This document shows, piece by piece, positions 6,119 through 15,282 of a stretch of 49,253 nucleotides of DNA; the first letter of the stretch is position 1; each line of letters starts with the position of its first letter. The stretch is from assembly GCA_964449835.1 (NCBI GenBank), contig CAYVBZ010000006.1, positions 1-49,253 of the forward strand, read 5' to 3'. Source of the stretch: JABDGC01 sp964449835. GTDB taxonomy: Bacteria > Pseudomonadota > Gammaproteobacteria > DSM-16500. Both the position numbers and the translations under genes were made by a program. The notes under the pieces were generated by a model. That model was not told the DNA's origin. It saw only the letters and a program-made list of their open reading frames with translations, and did not search any database.

Positions 6119-8379
6119 TATCTACGTTTGCGTTGCCTCTTCTTTTTCTGGGTTTTTTCTTTTTCGGCCTTGGCCTTCTTTTTTCCCTTCTTTTTCGTCG
6201 CGCGTTCACGGCTTTCCTCATCCGCTACGACAAAATCAATTTCCCGCTCGTCCAGGTCCACGCGCGCCACTCTCACTCGAATGGGATCGCCTAAACGAAA
6301 TTGTCTTTTAGAACGCTCGCCCTCTAAGGTCAGTCGCATGGAGTTGAAATGATAATAATCGTTGGGCAAGGTGCTGATATGCACCAGGCCTTCCACATAG
6401 GTTTCGGCCAGTTCCACAAAGAGGCCAAAGCCGGTCACACCGGAAATGATGCCATCAAAGGTTTCACCGACTTTGTCCATGATGAATTCACACTTCAGCC
6501 AATCAACGGCTTCGCGCGTTGCATCATCAGCGCGGCGTTCGGTTGCGGAGCAATGCTCACCGAATTTTTCGAAAGTGGGGTGACCTTCTTCCAGTTGACG
6601 CTGCTTCTGTAAAATACTACGAATACCGCGATGCACCAAAAGATCAGGGTAACGACGAATGGGTGAAGTAAAATGGGCATAGGCCTCGCAGGCCAAACCA
6701 AAATGGCCTTTGTTTATAGGACCATAAACGGCCTGACTTAAAGAACGCAGCAACATGGTTTGGATCAAATGGGCATCGGGTCGTTCTTCAATCTTGCCTA
6801 GGATGGCCGCAAAATCCGCCGGCACCGGTTCCTTTTCCTTTTTTGTGGAAAGCTTGAGACCCAGCTCCGACAAAAAGCGTTGCAGGTCCTTCATTTTTTC
6901 GTCGCTGGGCGGTTCATGATTGCGGTACAAAGCCGCGCAGTGATTTGCCAGAAGGAAATGTGCCGCGCAAATATTGGCGGCCACCATGCATTCTTCGATT
7001 AGGCGATGTGCGTCATTACGGAGCACGGGCACAACGGCTTTAATTTTGCGGCTTTCGCCAAAGACAATTTTGGTTTCGGGGAAATCAAAATCAATGGCGC
7101 CGCGCCTTTCGCGTTCACCGCGTAGAATATGATAAAGATCAAATAAATTTTTAATCGCGGGCACCAGTTCGCGATAACGATCCAGTAAATTTTTATCTTT
7201 TTGCACGCCCATGCCATAGACCTGGGTATAAGTCAGACGCGCGTGGGACTTGATCATGCCTTCAAAAAATTCATGGCGGGTGACCTTGCCTTTGGCGTTG
7301 ACATTCATTTTACAGACCAGCACCAAGCGATTGACCAGCGGTTTCAAGGAGCAAAGATTATTCGATAATTCTTCCGGTAACATGGGAATGACCCGGCCGG
7401 GGAAATAAACGGAATTGCCTCTTTTCAAGGCTTCTTGGTCCAGGGCAGTTTCGGGTTTCACATAGTGGCTCACATCGGCAATGCCGACATAAAGTGTGAA
7501 GCCACCGTCTGATTTAGGCTCGCAATACACAGCATCATCAAAGTCTTTGGCATCTTCGCCGTCAATGGTGACAAAAGGCAAGTGACGCAAATCATGGCGT
7601 CCTGTTAGCGCCGAATCTGGCACTTCATCAGCAAAAGCGGCGGTCTCGACAAATACGGTATCTGGCCAGACATGGGGTAACTCATGGTTGCGGATCGCGA
7701 CGTTGATTTCCATTCCGGGTGCCATGTGATCACCCAGAATTTCTATAATTTTACCGACTGGCCGTGTATTTAAGGTGGGTTGCGCCGTGAGGCCCGCAAT
7801 AACCATCTGACCGTCCTTGGCTTTGCCCTCGGCCTTGGGAGGAATGACCAGATCATGCGTAATCCGTTTGTTAACGGATTTGACGTAACCAGAACCGGAG
7901 TCGGCATAGTAGCGGCCAACGATCTCGGTTGTATTGTGCTCCAACACTTCGACGATGATTGCTTCCCGTCGTCCACGCGAATCCATGGAAGAAATACGCG
8001 CTAAGACGCGGTCACCATGAAACACCGTGCGCATTTGCCTTGGGCCGACGAAAAGATCTTCTGAGCCATCATCTGGAGAGACAAAGCCAAAGCCGTCTTT
8101 ATGACCGATAATATGTCCGGCGATCAGTTCCATTTTCGCAATCAAGCCATAAGCGCCCCGTCGATTTTCAAAGAGCTGTCCATCCCTGACCATAGCAATG
8201 AGTCGACGACGCAAGGCTTCTTGATCATCTTCGTTTTTTAAATTCAGTTCTTCATTCAACTGACGGCGAGATGCGGGACGACCACGTTCCTCCAAGTGTT
8301 CTAAGATGAACTCTCGGCTAGGGATGGGATTTTCGTATTTTTGAGCTTCCCGCTCTAAATGTGGATCTTTTTTGGACAC
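6118..8379 (-). CDS. rnr: Ribonuclease R
   Basis: This 753-residue 3'-5' exoribonuclease degrades structured RNA and takes part in rRNA and mRNA quality control. Domains in order are an N-terminal winged helix (about 20-90), two cold-shock domains, the RNB catalytic domain with the acidic cluster in TIDGEDAKDFDDAVYCEP and the block ACEAYAHFTSPIRRYPDLLV, an S1 domain (about 640-725), and a lysine/arginine-rich tail ending KKKRQRKRR that helps unwinding in the family. The start is GTG at 8379, with AGGA seven bases upstream. The last codon abuts a dispersed palindromic repeat. Confidence 0.96.
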   Translation of the reverse strand: MSKKDPHLEREAQKYENPIPSREFILEHLEERGRPASRRQLNEELNLKNEDDQEALRRRLIAMVRDGQLFENRRGAYGLIAKMELIAGHIIGHKDGFGFVSPDDGSEDLFVGPRQMRTVFHGDRVLARISSMDSRGRREAIIVEVLEHNTTEIVGRYYADSGSGYVKSVNKRITHDLVIPPKAEGKAKDGQMVIAGLTAQPTLNTRPVGKIIEILGDHMAPGMEINVAIRNHELPHVWPDTVFVETAAFADEVPDSALTGRHDLRHLPFVTIDGEDAKDFDDAVYCEPKSDGGFTLYVGIADVSHYVKPETALDQEALKRGNSVYFPGRVIPMLPEELSNNLCSLKPLVNRLVLVCKMNVNAKGKVTRHEFFEGMIKSHARLTYTQVYGMGVQKDKNLLDRYRELVPAIKNLFDLYHILRGERERRGAIDFDFPETKIVFGESRKIKAVVPVLRNDAHRLIEECMVAANICAAHFLLANHCAALYRNHEPPSDEKMKDLQRFLSELGLKLSTKKEKEPVPADFAAILGKIEERPDAHLIQTMLLRSLSQAVYGPINKGHFGLACEAYAHFTSPIRRYPDLLVHRGIRSILQKQRQLEEGHPTFEKFGEHCSATERRADDATREAVDWLKCEFIMDKVGETFDGIISGVTGFGLFVELAETYVEGLVHISTLPNDYYHFNSMRLTLEGERSKRQFRLGDPIRVRVARVDLDEREIDFVVADEESRERATKKKGKKKAKAEKEKTQKKKRQRKRR

Positions 8380-8420
8380 TATTTTTTCCTTTCTGACTTG
8401 CTAGGGAGCCTCGACTCTAA

Positions 8421-8435
8421 CAGGTACCATACCTG
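8421..8435. promoter_or_regulatory. Perfect 15-base dyad upstream of rnr
   Basis: CAGGTA-CCA-TACCTG is a perfect inverted repeat 42 bases before the rnr start, in the 192-base divergent region between rnr and the desaturase. It has operator-like symmetry. The regulator is unknown. No strong promoter is seen nearby; the best desaturase -10 candidate is TAGAAT at 8542-8547. Confidence 0.4.
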
Positions 8436-8571
8436 ATCTCCCCGCAAGAAACTATCAAAATACGCACCAGCAGGCTCTCTGGGCAGACGAATTGATTAAA
8501 AATAATACAGAATAACGAGTGACTGAAACACTGAGCCATGTTAGAATCGGCTTCGGCAAAGAGGAGAATTT

Positions 8572-9777
8572 ATGATCAATCAATTATTGAGTTACAGTTT
8601 CGGCTATTTTTCTAATCTTCCCTGGTGGGGCTACATTCTGGTGGTTCTTGCTTTCACACAAACCACCATTTTCGCTGTGACGCTTTATTTGCATCGCTGT
8701 CAGTCACACCGCGCCCTGGAACTGCATCCAATTATCAGTCATTTTTTCCGCCTCTGGCTTTGGCTCTCAACTGGCATGCTGACCAAGCAATGGGTTGCGG
8801 TCCACCGCAAACATCATGCCAAAGTAGAAACAGCCGATGATCCTCATAGCCCCATGGTACATGGCATCCGCAAAGTCTTTTTTGAAGGCGCGGAACTTTA
8901 CCGCGACGCCCCCAAAAACGATCCGCAGCTGCTGGAGCGTTATGGGAATGGCACACCGAACGACTGGGTTGAGCGTCATATTTATACTGGCCGCAACCGT
9001 CTTGGTATTTTCCTGATGTTGGGTATTAATCTTTTCTTTTTTGGCGTACTGGGTCTCACCATTTGGGCAATCCAAATGCTGTGGATTCCCTTATTTGCCG
9101 CCGGCATCATTAATGGAATTGGACACTTTTGGGGTTACCGTAGCTTTGAAACGCCGGATACCTCGCGCAATATTATGCCTCTGGATTTTATTATTGGCGG
9201 TGAAGCACTCCATAACAACCATCACACCTATGCCAACTCCGCAAAATTCTCGGTCAAGTGGTGGGAGTTTGATAGTGGCTGGTTGATAATTCGTTTGCTG
9301 CAAGCCTTTGGTTTGGCCAAACCGAATTATGTGCCGCCGAAGCCAGCTTATGTCCGCGAGAAAACAACCATCGATAGCGAGACAATCAAGGCTTTGATGC
9401 GCAACCGTTTTCATTTGTTAGCGGAATATAGCCGTAAGGTCATTATGCCTGTGCTGCGCGAAGAAAAACGCAAAGCGCATGCGCAAAGCAAAGCACTTTT
9501 GACACGTGCGCGGGCTTTGTTGGTCCGTGATAACATGCTGATGGACCCTAACAGCAAACAGAGTTTGGAAAGCACCTTGGCCCAGTTTAAGAATTTGAGC
9601 GCGGCTTATCAGTTGCGGATTCAGTTGCAGAATTTGTGGCAGCAGACCGCAGCGACGCAGAAGGACTTGATTGAGAATCTTTATCAGTGGTGTCAACAGG
9701 CGGAATTGTCTGGCATTCAAGCTTTGAAGGATTTTGCGCGGCATATTAAGACTTATACTTTGCAGCCAACTGTTTAG
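8572..9777 (+). CDS. Membrane acyl (delta-9-type) fatty acid desaturase
   Basis: This 401-residue membrane di-iron desaturase introduces a double bond into acyl chains. The three histidine boxes are HRCQSH (41-46), HRKHH (78-82) and HNNHH (214-218). Hydrophobic segments lie around 18-40, 52-70 and 150-185. The last ~130 residues form a charged helical extension (EEKRKAHAQSKALLTRARAL, then LIENLYQWCQQAELSGIQAL) that is also found in other gammaproteobacterial members. GAGGAG precedes the ATG. It is a single gene with no redox partner beside it. It probably tunes membrane fluidity; substrate specificity cannot be read from sequence. Confidence 0.9.
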   Translation: MINQLLSYSFGYFSNLPWWGYILVVLAFTQTTIFAVTLYLHRCQSHRALELHPIISHFFRLWLWLSTGMLTKQWVAVHRKHHAKVETADDPHSPMVHGIRKVFFEGAELYRDAPKNDPQLLERYGNGTPNDWVERHIYTGRNRLGIFLMLGINLFFFGVLGLTIWAIQMLWIPLFAAGIINGIGHFWGYRSFETPDTSRNIMPLDFIIGGEALHNNHHTYANSAKFSVKWWEFDSGWLIIRLLQAFGLAKPNYVPPKPAYVREKTTIDSETIKALMRNRFHLLAEYSRKVIMPVLREEKRKAHAQSKALLTRARALLVRDNMLMDPNSKQSLESTLAQFKNLSAAYQLRIQLQNLWQQTAATQKDLIENLYQWCQQAELSGIQALKDFARHIKTYTLQPTV

Positions 9778-9797
9778 TTTCCTCCTCCCAACCCTAG

Positions 9798-9826
9798 CCC
9801 TTCCCGCAACGAAGGGGAGGGAAGGG
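9798..9826. terminator. Bidirectional hairpin between convergent genes
   Basis: CCCTTCCC at 9798-9805 pairs with GGGAAGGG at 9819-9826, between the convergent desaturase and thyA. No long T-run follows on either strand. It could stop both transcripts, or be one of the dispersed palindromes. Confidence 0.45.
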
Positions 9827-9872
9827 AATTATTCAATATAATCACTCTCTTGCTCGGTGGACTCTCTGCTTA

Positions 9873-10667
9873 TTAAATGGCGACCTCTCCGTGGATGGTG
9901 GGGTGGCATTGGTAGTTTCGGATTTCGAAGTCTTCGAATTGGTAGTCGAAAATGGAAGCGGGTTTGCGTTTTATTTGGAGTTGGGGCAAGGGATTGGGTT
10001 TGCGGGTGAGTTGGAGTTTGACTTGATCGAGGTGGTTGGTATAAATGTGGCAATCGCCGCCGCTCCAGATAAATTCTCCCACTTCTAAATCGCATTGTTG
10101 GGCGATCATGTGGGTCAGTAAGGAATAGGAGGCAATGTTGAAGGGGACGCCTAAAAAGGAATCGGCTGAACGTTGATACAGTTGGCAGGAGAGACGGCCT
10201 TGGGCTACGTAAAATTGGAAGAGGACATGGCAGGGCATGAGTTTCATTTGGGGGAGCTCGCCGACATTCCAGGCATTGATGATCAGACGGCGGGAGGCGG
10301 GGTTGGTTTTGATCTGCTTGATTAACTCTGAAATTTGGTCCACCGTTTTGCCTTCGGGGGCCGCCCAAGCGCGCCATTGTTTGCCGTAGATGGGGCCAAG
10401 GTTGCCTGCCGCATCTGCCCATTCATCCCAAATCGTCACTTTATTTTGGTGCAAATAGGTGAGATTGGTGTCTCCGCGCAAAAACCATAAAAGTTCATGA
10501 ATAATACTGCGGGTGTGCAATTTTTTGGTGGTCACCAGGGGAAAGCCTTCCTGAAGGTTAAAGCGCATTTGATAGCCAAAAGTAGAAAGCGTGCCAATGC
10601 CGGTCCGGTCGGCTTTTTCCACGCCTTGCGTCAAAATATGGCGCAAATAATCAAGATATTGTTTCAT
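9873..10667 (-). CDS. thyA: Thymidylate synthase ThyA
   Basis: This 264-residue enzyme, the same length as E. coli ThyA, converts dUMP and methylene-tetrahydrofolate to dTMP and dihydrofolate. The active-site cysteine is in MPCHVLFQFYV (about position 146), followed by the dUMP-binding block QRSADSFLGVPFNIASYSLL and the folate region IYTNHLDQVKLQL. Its start overlaps the lgt stop by four bases, as in many gammaproteobacteria, so the two are probably translationally coupled. Confidence 0.97.
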   Translation of the reverse strand: MKQYLDYLRHILTQGVEKADRTGIGTLSTFGYQMRFNLQEGFPLVTTKKLHTRSIIHELLWFLRGDTNLTYLHQNKVTIWDEWADAAGNLGPIYGKQWRAWAAPEGKTVDQISELIKQIKTNPASRRLIINAWNVGELPQMKLMPCHVLFQFYVAQGRLSCQLYQRSADSFLGVPFNIASYSLLTHMIAQQCDLEVGEFIWSGGDCHIYTNHLDQVKLQLTRKPNPLPQLQIKRKPASIFDYQFEDFEIRNYQCHPTIHGEVAI

Positions 10668-11446
10668 GACTTTTCCTTCTTTCGATAGGCTGAGACCAGG
10701 ATCATAACACCAAAGAGCATCATGGGCAGTGACAATAATTGGCCTTCGGTCAGATTTCCCCAGAGAAAGCCGATTTGCAGGTCCGGTTCACGGAAAAATT
10801 CGAGACCACAGCGAAATAAACCATAGAGCAATAAAAACAGACCGGACACGGCACCTAGCGGTCTTAATTTTCTGGAATAAAACCATAAAATTAAAAATAG
10901 AACCAGGCCCTCAAAAAAAGCTTCATAAAGCTGGGAGGGATGGCGGGGAAAAGAGCCGGCATTTGGAAAGACCATGCCCCAGGGAACCAGGGTCATCCGT
11001 CCCCAGAGTTCTCCGTTAATGAAATTGCCCAACCTGCCTAAGCCTAGACCGAGAGGCACGACAGGCGCAACAAAATCGCTGATGTACCAGTAGGACCGTT
11101 TCATCCGGAAAGCTAGCCAGCCAAAGGCTAAAAGGACGCCGATCAAACCGCCGTGAAAAGACATGCCGCCCTTCCAGGTTTGGAAAAGTTGAAGAGGGTC
11201 CTGCCATAACATCTGCCAGTCATAGAAAAGCACATAGCCCAAGCGGCCTCCCACAATAATGCCGATCGCGGAGAAAAATAAAATGTCCGCCACTTCTTCT
11301 TGCGTAAAAAGCCCGCTAGTTTGCGCCCGCCAAAGCATGAGGGCCCAAGCGATCAGCAAGCCAAATAAATACATCAAGCCATACCAATAAACGGGCCACG
11401 TTCCAATATGAAAAGCAATAGGATTAATCGAGGGGTAAATCAGCAT
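10664..11446 (-). CDS. lgt: Prolipoprotein diacylglyceryl transferase
   Basis: This 260-residue inner-membrane enzyme transfers diacylglycerol from phosphatidylglycerol to the lipobox cysteine, the first step of lipoprotein maturation. The signature GLGRLGNFINGELWGR and the loop GGRLGYVLFYDW are present, with about seven hydrophobic segments. Substrates in this window include the lipobox proteins at 19136 and 34503. It is the third gene of the rppH-ptsP-lgt-thyA cluster, one base after the ptsP stop. Confidence 0.96.
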   Translation of the reverse strand: MLIYPSINPIAFHIGTWPVYWYGLMYLFGLLIAWALMLWRAQTSGLFTQEEVADILFFSAIGIIVGGRLGYVLFYDWQMLWQDPLQLFQTWKGGMSFHGGLIGVLLAFGWLAFRMKRSYWYISDFVAPVVPLGLGLGRLGNFINGELWGRMTLVPWGMVFPNAGSFPRHPSQLYEAFFEGLVLFLILWFYSRKLRPLGAVSGLFLLLYGLFRCGLEFFREPDLQIGFLWGNLTEGQLLSLPMMLFGVMILVSAYRKKEKS

Positions 11447-11447
11447 A

Positions 11448-13718
11448 TTATCTTCCTGCGCGAATTAAATTTCCAAGACCTGCCTTTTCCAAGGCCAGCT
11501 CTAAATGACAACGAATCATGACGGCGTTTTCCATGCTGAGGACCTCCTGTAATAACTTGCTCGCTTTTTTCTTGGTGAACTGCCGGATGACATGCTTGAT
11601 GCGACCCAAGGACGAAGCATTCATGCTCAAAGAATCAAAGCCAATGGCCACCAAAAGCATGACTGCAACAGGGTCACTTGCGATTTCACCGCAAATGCTC
11701 ACATGTTTTCCTTCTTGATGGCCGTGCTCTACAATTTGAATAAAAGCGCGCAAAACTGCGGGATGCAAAGAATCAAAGAGATTGGCCACCCGGGAATTGT
11801 TGCGGTCCACCGCGAGTAAATACTGCGTTAAGTCATTGCTTCCCACCGAAAGAAAATCAACACGCTTTGCTAAGGCACGCGCCTGATAAATGGCGGAAGG
11901 CACTTCCATCATAATACCTACTTGCGGCATTTCGATCTTACAACCTTCTTCTAAGACTTCTGTATAAGCTTTATTGAGCAAGCGTAAGGCCTCATCAACC
12001 TCGCTGACGTCAGTGATCATAGGCAGCATAATGCGCAAGTTATTATAGTCTTCGCTCGCGCGCATCATGGCGCGCACCTGCGAGAGAAAAATTTCAGGAT
12101 GGTCCAGCAACACGCGAATGCCGCGCCAGCCGAGAAAGGGATTGTCCTCTTGAACCGGAAAATAAGGCAGGGTTTTGTCGCCGCCAATATCCAAGGCGCG
12201 CATAATCACAGGACGCGGCGCAAAGGAAGACAATAATTGACGATAGATAACTCGCTGCTCCTCGCTTGAGGGAAAGCGCTCGCGAATTAAAAAGGGAATT
12301 TCCGTGCGGTACAGGCCAACACCCTCGGCGCCCGCCGCGAGCGACATACCGATATCCGCACCCAGACCGGTATTGACCATCAGAATAACGCGATGTGCGT
12401 CCTTGGTAATCGCTGGTTTATCTCGCAAGGACTGCAAGGACAGATCTAATTTTTTTTCTTCTTCAGCCAGCCTTTGAAATTCCGCGCGCGCCATCGGCGA
12501 AGGAGAAACATAGGCTTGGCCGTAGTAACCATCCACGATAATTTCTTTGTCTTGCAGCTCAAAAAGAGGCAGGTCCCTGACGCCCATGATAGTCGGCACA
12601 TTCATGGCGCGCGCTAAAATGGCCACATGCGAAATGCTCGACCCGGTTGCGCAAATAACACCGGCCAAACAACCTTCCGGCACCTCCGCCAAATCGCTTG
12701 GAGTGACCTCCTCGCCGATCAAGATGGTTTTATCTGTATAGTCCGGCAGGACGCGGGTATTTTTTTGCAAATAAGAAAGAACGCGACGGCCGATATCACG
12801 GAGGTCCGAAACACGTTCGCGCATATACTCGTTGTCCAGGCTCAAGAGCTGGCGAATATGAGATTGAATCACGCGCCGGAGAGCGCCTTGGGCCCAGTTC
12901 CCGCGTTGAATTTCCTGGCTAACCTCTTGGCCCAGCCCCGTACTGTCCAAGATACGTTGGTAAGCATCAAATAAAATTTGCTCTTCCGTCTGGAGCTTAG
13001 GATAAAGCCGCTCGCCCAAAAGCTGCATGTCCTGACGTGCCGCCTCCAAGGCGGCTTCCAAGAGAGCGAGTTCTGATTCGATATTGTCCGGCTCGCGGTC
13101 CGGCACCGCGTCTAAATCCAGTAAGGGATAAATCAGCAAGCCTTTGCCGATGCCAATACCCGGGGCACCAGACATGCCGGAAAAAACGGCTTCTCGATTT
13201 TTTTTTTGGTGGGCGTCAAAACAATTAAGGAGTTGGCCCGTGGCTTCGGCATGCGCAATGATCGCGGCCAACTGGGTGGCCAAGGTGACTAGAAAGGCTT
13301 CTTCGGACTCATCATAGCGCCGCGGTTCTTTTTGCTGGACAAAAAGCACCCCCAAGACCTGACGATGGTAAATAACGGGAACACCCAGAAAAGCGCGGTA
13401 GATTTCTTCTTTAACTTCCTCAACATGCAAATAGCGGGGATGTTTGGAGGCATCGTCGATGTTCATGGGCTCTTCACGTTCTCCCACTAAGCCGATCAAG
13501 CCCTTGTCAAGCGGAACACGCACTTTACCTACGGCTTCCGGGTTCAAACCAATCGTCGCGAATAAAAGATACTCTCCGCGGCGGCGATCTAAGAGAAAAA
13601 TAGAACAAGCGTCTGCAGTCAAGGCCTTCGCAGTTTCTGTGACCATAAGATTCAGCGCTTCTTTAAATTCAGAAGTACTGGAAACCTCTTGAATGATGCG
13701 TCTTAGGGTCGTCAGCAT
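11448..13718 (-). CDS. ptsP: PTS enzyme I-Ntr (PtsP) with GAF domain
   Basis: At 756 residues it matches the length of PtsP. An N-terminal GAF sensor domain (about 1-165) precedes the EI region: a HPr/NPr-binding segment, the phosphohistidine motif GSSISHVAILARAMNVPTIM, and a C-terminal PEP-binding barrel with GLYRTEIPFL, SVGSNDLTQY and the catalytic cysteine in SICGEIASDP. It starts the nitrogen PTS phosphorelay PEP to EI-Ntr to NPr to IIA-Ntr, which is regulatory rather than a sugar-uptake route. It sits in the conserved rppH-ptsP-lgt cluster. Confidence 0.95.
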   Translation of the reverse strand: MLTTLRRIIQEVSSTSEFKEALNLMVTETAKALTADACSIFLLDRRRGEYLLFATIGLNPEAVGKVRVPLDKGLIGLVGEREEPMNIDDASKHPRYLHVEEVKEEIYRAFLGVPVIYHRQVLGVLFVQQKEPRRYDESEEAFLVTLATQLAAIIAHAEATGQLLNCFDAHQKKNREAVFSGMSGAPGIGIGKGLLIYPLLDLDAVPDREPDNIESELALLEAALEAARQDMQLLGERLYPKLQTEEQILFDAYQRILDSTGLGQEVSQEIQRGNWAQGALRRVIQSHIRQLLSLDNEYMRERVSDLRDIGRRVLSYLQKNTRVLPDYTDKTILIGEEVTPSDLAEVPEGCLAGVICATGSSISHVAILARAMNVPTIMGVRDLPLFELQDKEIIVDGYYGQAYVSPSPMARAEFQRLAEEEKKLDLSLQSLRDKPAITKDAHRVILMVNTGLGADIGMSLAAGAEGVGLYRTEIPFLIRERFPSSEEQRVIYRQLLSSFAPRPVIMRALDIGGDKTLPYFPVQEDNPFLGWRGIRVLLDHPEIFLSQVRAMMRASEDYNNLRIMLPMITDVSEVDEALRLLNKAYTEVLEEGCKIEMPQVGIMMEVPSAIYQARALAKRVDFLSVGSNDLTQYLLAVDRNNSRVANLFDSLHPAVLRAFIQIVEHGHQEGKHVSICGEIASDPVAVMLLVAIGFDSLSMNASSLGRIKHVIRQFTKKKASKLLQEVLSMENAVMIRCHLELALEKAGLGNLIRAGR

Positions 13719-13728
13719 GTCTTAGCTC

Positions 13729-14235
13729 TTAGCTCGTGTCTAAATTATCTTCTTTAAAACGTCGCGACAAAATGAAAGGTGCGAATTCGCGCATGATTTC
13801 TTCATAGACCTTTCTTTTAAAAGAAACGATCTGGCGCAAGGGATACCAGTAGGAAACCCAGGCCCAGGAATCAAATTCGGGGTCTTCCGTTGCCAGGAGA
13901 TTAATCTTGGCGTCTTGGTTCACCAAGCGCAGTAAAAACCATTTTTGTTTTTGGCCAATACAAATGGGCTGGGTCCTGCGGCGAATCAAGCGTTTGGGCA
14001 GGTCGTACTGCAGCCATATTTTGCTTTCCGCCATGATTTTAACATCTGAGGCAGGTAGGCCCACCTCCTCTTGCAGCTCACGGTACATGGTTTCCGTCAG
14101 TGTTTCGTCTTGACGCACCCCGCCCTGTGGAAATTGCCAGGCCTCCATTCCCAATCTTTTTCCCAGAAAAACCTGGCGATTTGCATTGACTAAAATAATG
14201 CCTACGCCGGAACGATACCCTTGATCATCTATCAT
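13729..14235 (-). CDS. rppH: RNA pyrophosphohydrolase RppH
   Basis: This 168-residue Nudix hydrolase removes pyrophosphate from 5'-triphosphate RNA and so starts RNase E-dependent decay. The Nudix box GGVRQDETLTETMYRELQEE followed by VGL is intact, and the N-terminus YRSGVGIILVNANRQVFLGK is typical of RppH. It is the first gene of the cluster; the ATG at 14235 starts close to the divergent permease promoter. Confidence 0.95.
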   Translation of the reverse strand: MIDDQGYRSGVGIILVNANRQVFLGKRLGMEAWQFPQGGVRQDETLTETMYRELQEEVGLPASDVKIMAESKIWLQYDLPKRLIRRRTQPICIGQKQKWFLLRLVNQDAKINLLATEDPEFDSWAWVSYWYPLRQIVSFKRKVYEEIMREFAPFILSRRFKEDNLDTS

Positions 14236-14303
14236 TGCGCTGACCGCCTGTTAAGTGCATCGCAAACTGACTTTTAATATAAATCATTAACTGAAGAAAA
14301 GCT

Positions 14304-14333
14304 TTGAATTCTTTAAAAATATCCGTGTACACT
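14304..14333 (+). promoter_or_regulatory. Promoter placing the permease mRNA as leaderless
   Basis: -35 TTGAAT (14304-14309), an 18-base spacer and -10 TACACT (14328-14333). The expected start of transcription is about 14340, one base before the permease ATG at 14341, and no ribosome binding site is present, so the mRNA may be leaderless. I see no cobalamin riboswitch or Fur-box-like dyad here. Confidence 0.5.
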
Positions 14334-14340
14334 ACCACCC

Positions 14341-15282
14341 ATGAAAAATCGCGCCTTGATACTGGTTTTGCTCCTCTTTTTTGCCTTGCTCTGCTTCCTT
14401 TTTTCTTTAATGAAAGGTAGTACATCTCTTAGCTATGATCAAGTTTTAAACCAAGATATTATTTGGCGGCTGCGCCTACCGCGGGCCTGGTCGGCTTTTG
14501 TGACAGGCGGACTCTTGGCGCTAGCTGGCGCGCTTATGCAGGTTTTGTTACGCAATCCTTTAGCTGATCCTTATGTGCTGGGTATTTCAAGTGGCGCAGG
14601 CCTCGGCAGTTTGCTTGCCCTGCTGCTCGGTCTTGGCAGTCTTGGGCTCTTGGGCTTTGCCTGGCTGGGTGCCTTGTTTTCAGTCCTTCTGACCTTGCTC
14701 CTTATCGGAGGTCGAGTGTGGCAAAGCTCGCGTTTACTTTTAACAGGCATTTCACTGGCTTATGGCTTGTCTGCCTTGATCTCTTGCCTTTTACTCCTGC
14801 AGCCAGATCGAATTTTGCACAGTTTATTGTTTTGGTTGATTGGCGATCTCAATGAACTTCGTTTGCCTATCCTAGAAACCCTTGTCCTCCTTTTCGGCTT
14901 GTTACTGGCTCTTTGGCAGGCCCCGGCCTTGAATATCTTAAGCCGTGGAGAGAAGGAAGCGCAGGCTTTGGGGGTCAATACGGGTCCTTTGCAAGGCTTT
15001 CTTTACCTCTTAAGTTCCTTACTGACCGCCTGTGCAGTGACACTCGCAGGTTGTATTGGCTTTGTCGGTCTCATCGTTCCGCATTTTTTGCGCCTTTGTT
15101 TGGGTTACGACCATCGTCTCTTATTGCCGGCCTCGGTCCTTTTGGGAGGAAGCTTGTTGATGCTCGCAGATCTTTTGGCAAGGACCTTGGCCGCCCCTCA
15201 ACAATTTCCGGTCGGCATGGTGATGACACTTCTGGGAATTCCCATTTTCTTACTGTTGTTAGAAAAGAAAAAATCGACATGA
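14341..15282 (+). CDS. FecCD/BtuC-type ABC transporter permease
   Basis: This 313-residue inner-membrane permease takes up iron-siderophore, heme or vitamin B12 complexes. It has about nine to ten hydrophobic helices and family signatures LRLPRAWSAFVTGGLLALAG, NPLADPYVLGISSGAGLGS and GCIGFVGLIVPHFLRL. It overlaps the ATPase gene by four bases (ATGA). No periplasmic binding protein or TonB receptor is adjacent, so the substrate cannot be assigned. Start ATG 14341 has no ribosome site but sits right behind a good promoter. Confidence 0.9.
   Translation: MKNRALILVLLLFFALLCFLFSLMKGSTSLSYDQVLNQDIIWRLRLPRAWSAFVTGGLLALAGALMQVLLRNPLADPYVLGISSGAGLGSLLALLLGLGSLGLLGFAWLGALFSVLLTLLLIGGRVWQSSRLLLTGISLAYGLSALISCLLLLQPDRILHSLLFWLIGDLNELRLPILETLVLLFGLLLALWQAPALNILSRGEKEAQALGVNTGPLQGFLYLLSSLLTACAVTLAGCIGFVGLIVPHFLRLCLGYDHRLLLPASVLLGGSLLMLADLLARTLAAPQQFPVGMVMTLLGIPIFLLLLEKKKST

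Noticed and set aside
14913..15278. Long N-terminal extension of the ABC ATPase frame
   Set aside because: It overlaps most of the permease gene in another frame; the ATPase fold starts at 15279 with an ATGA overlap.
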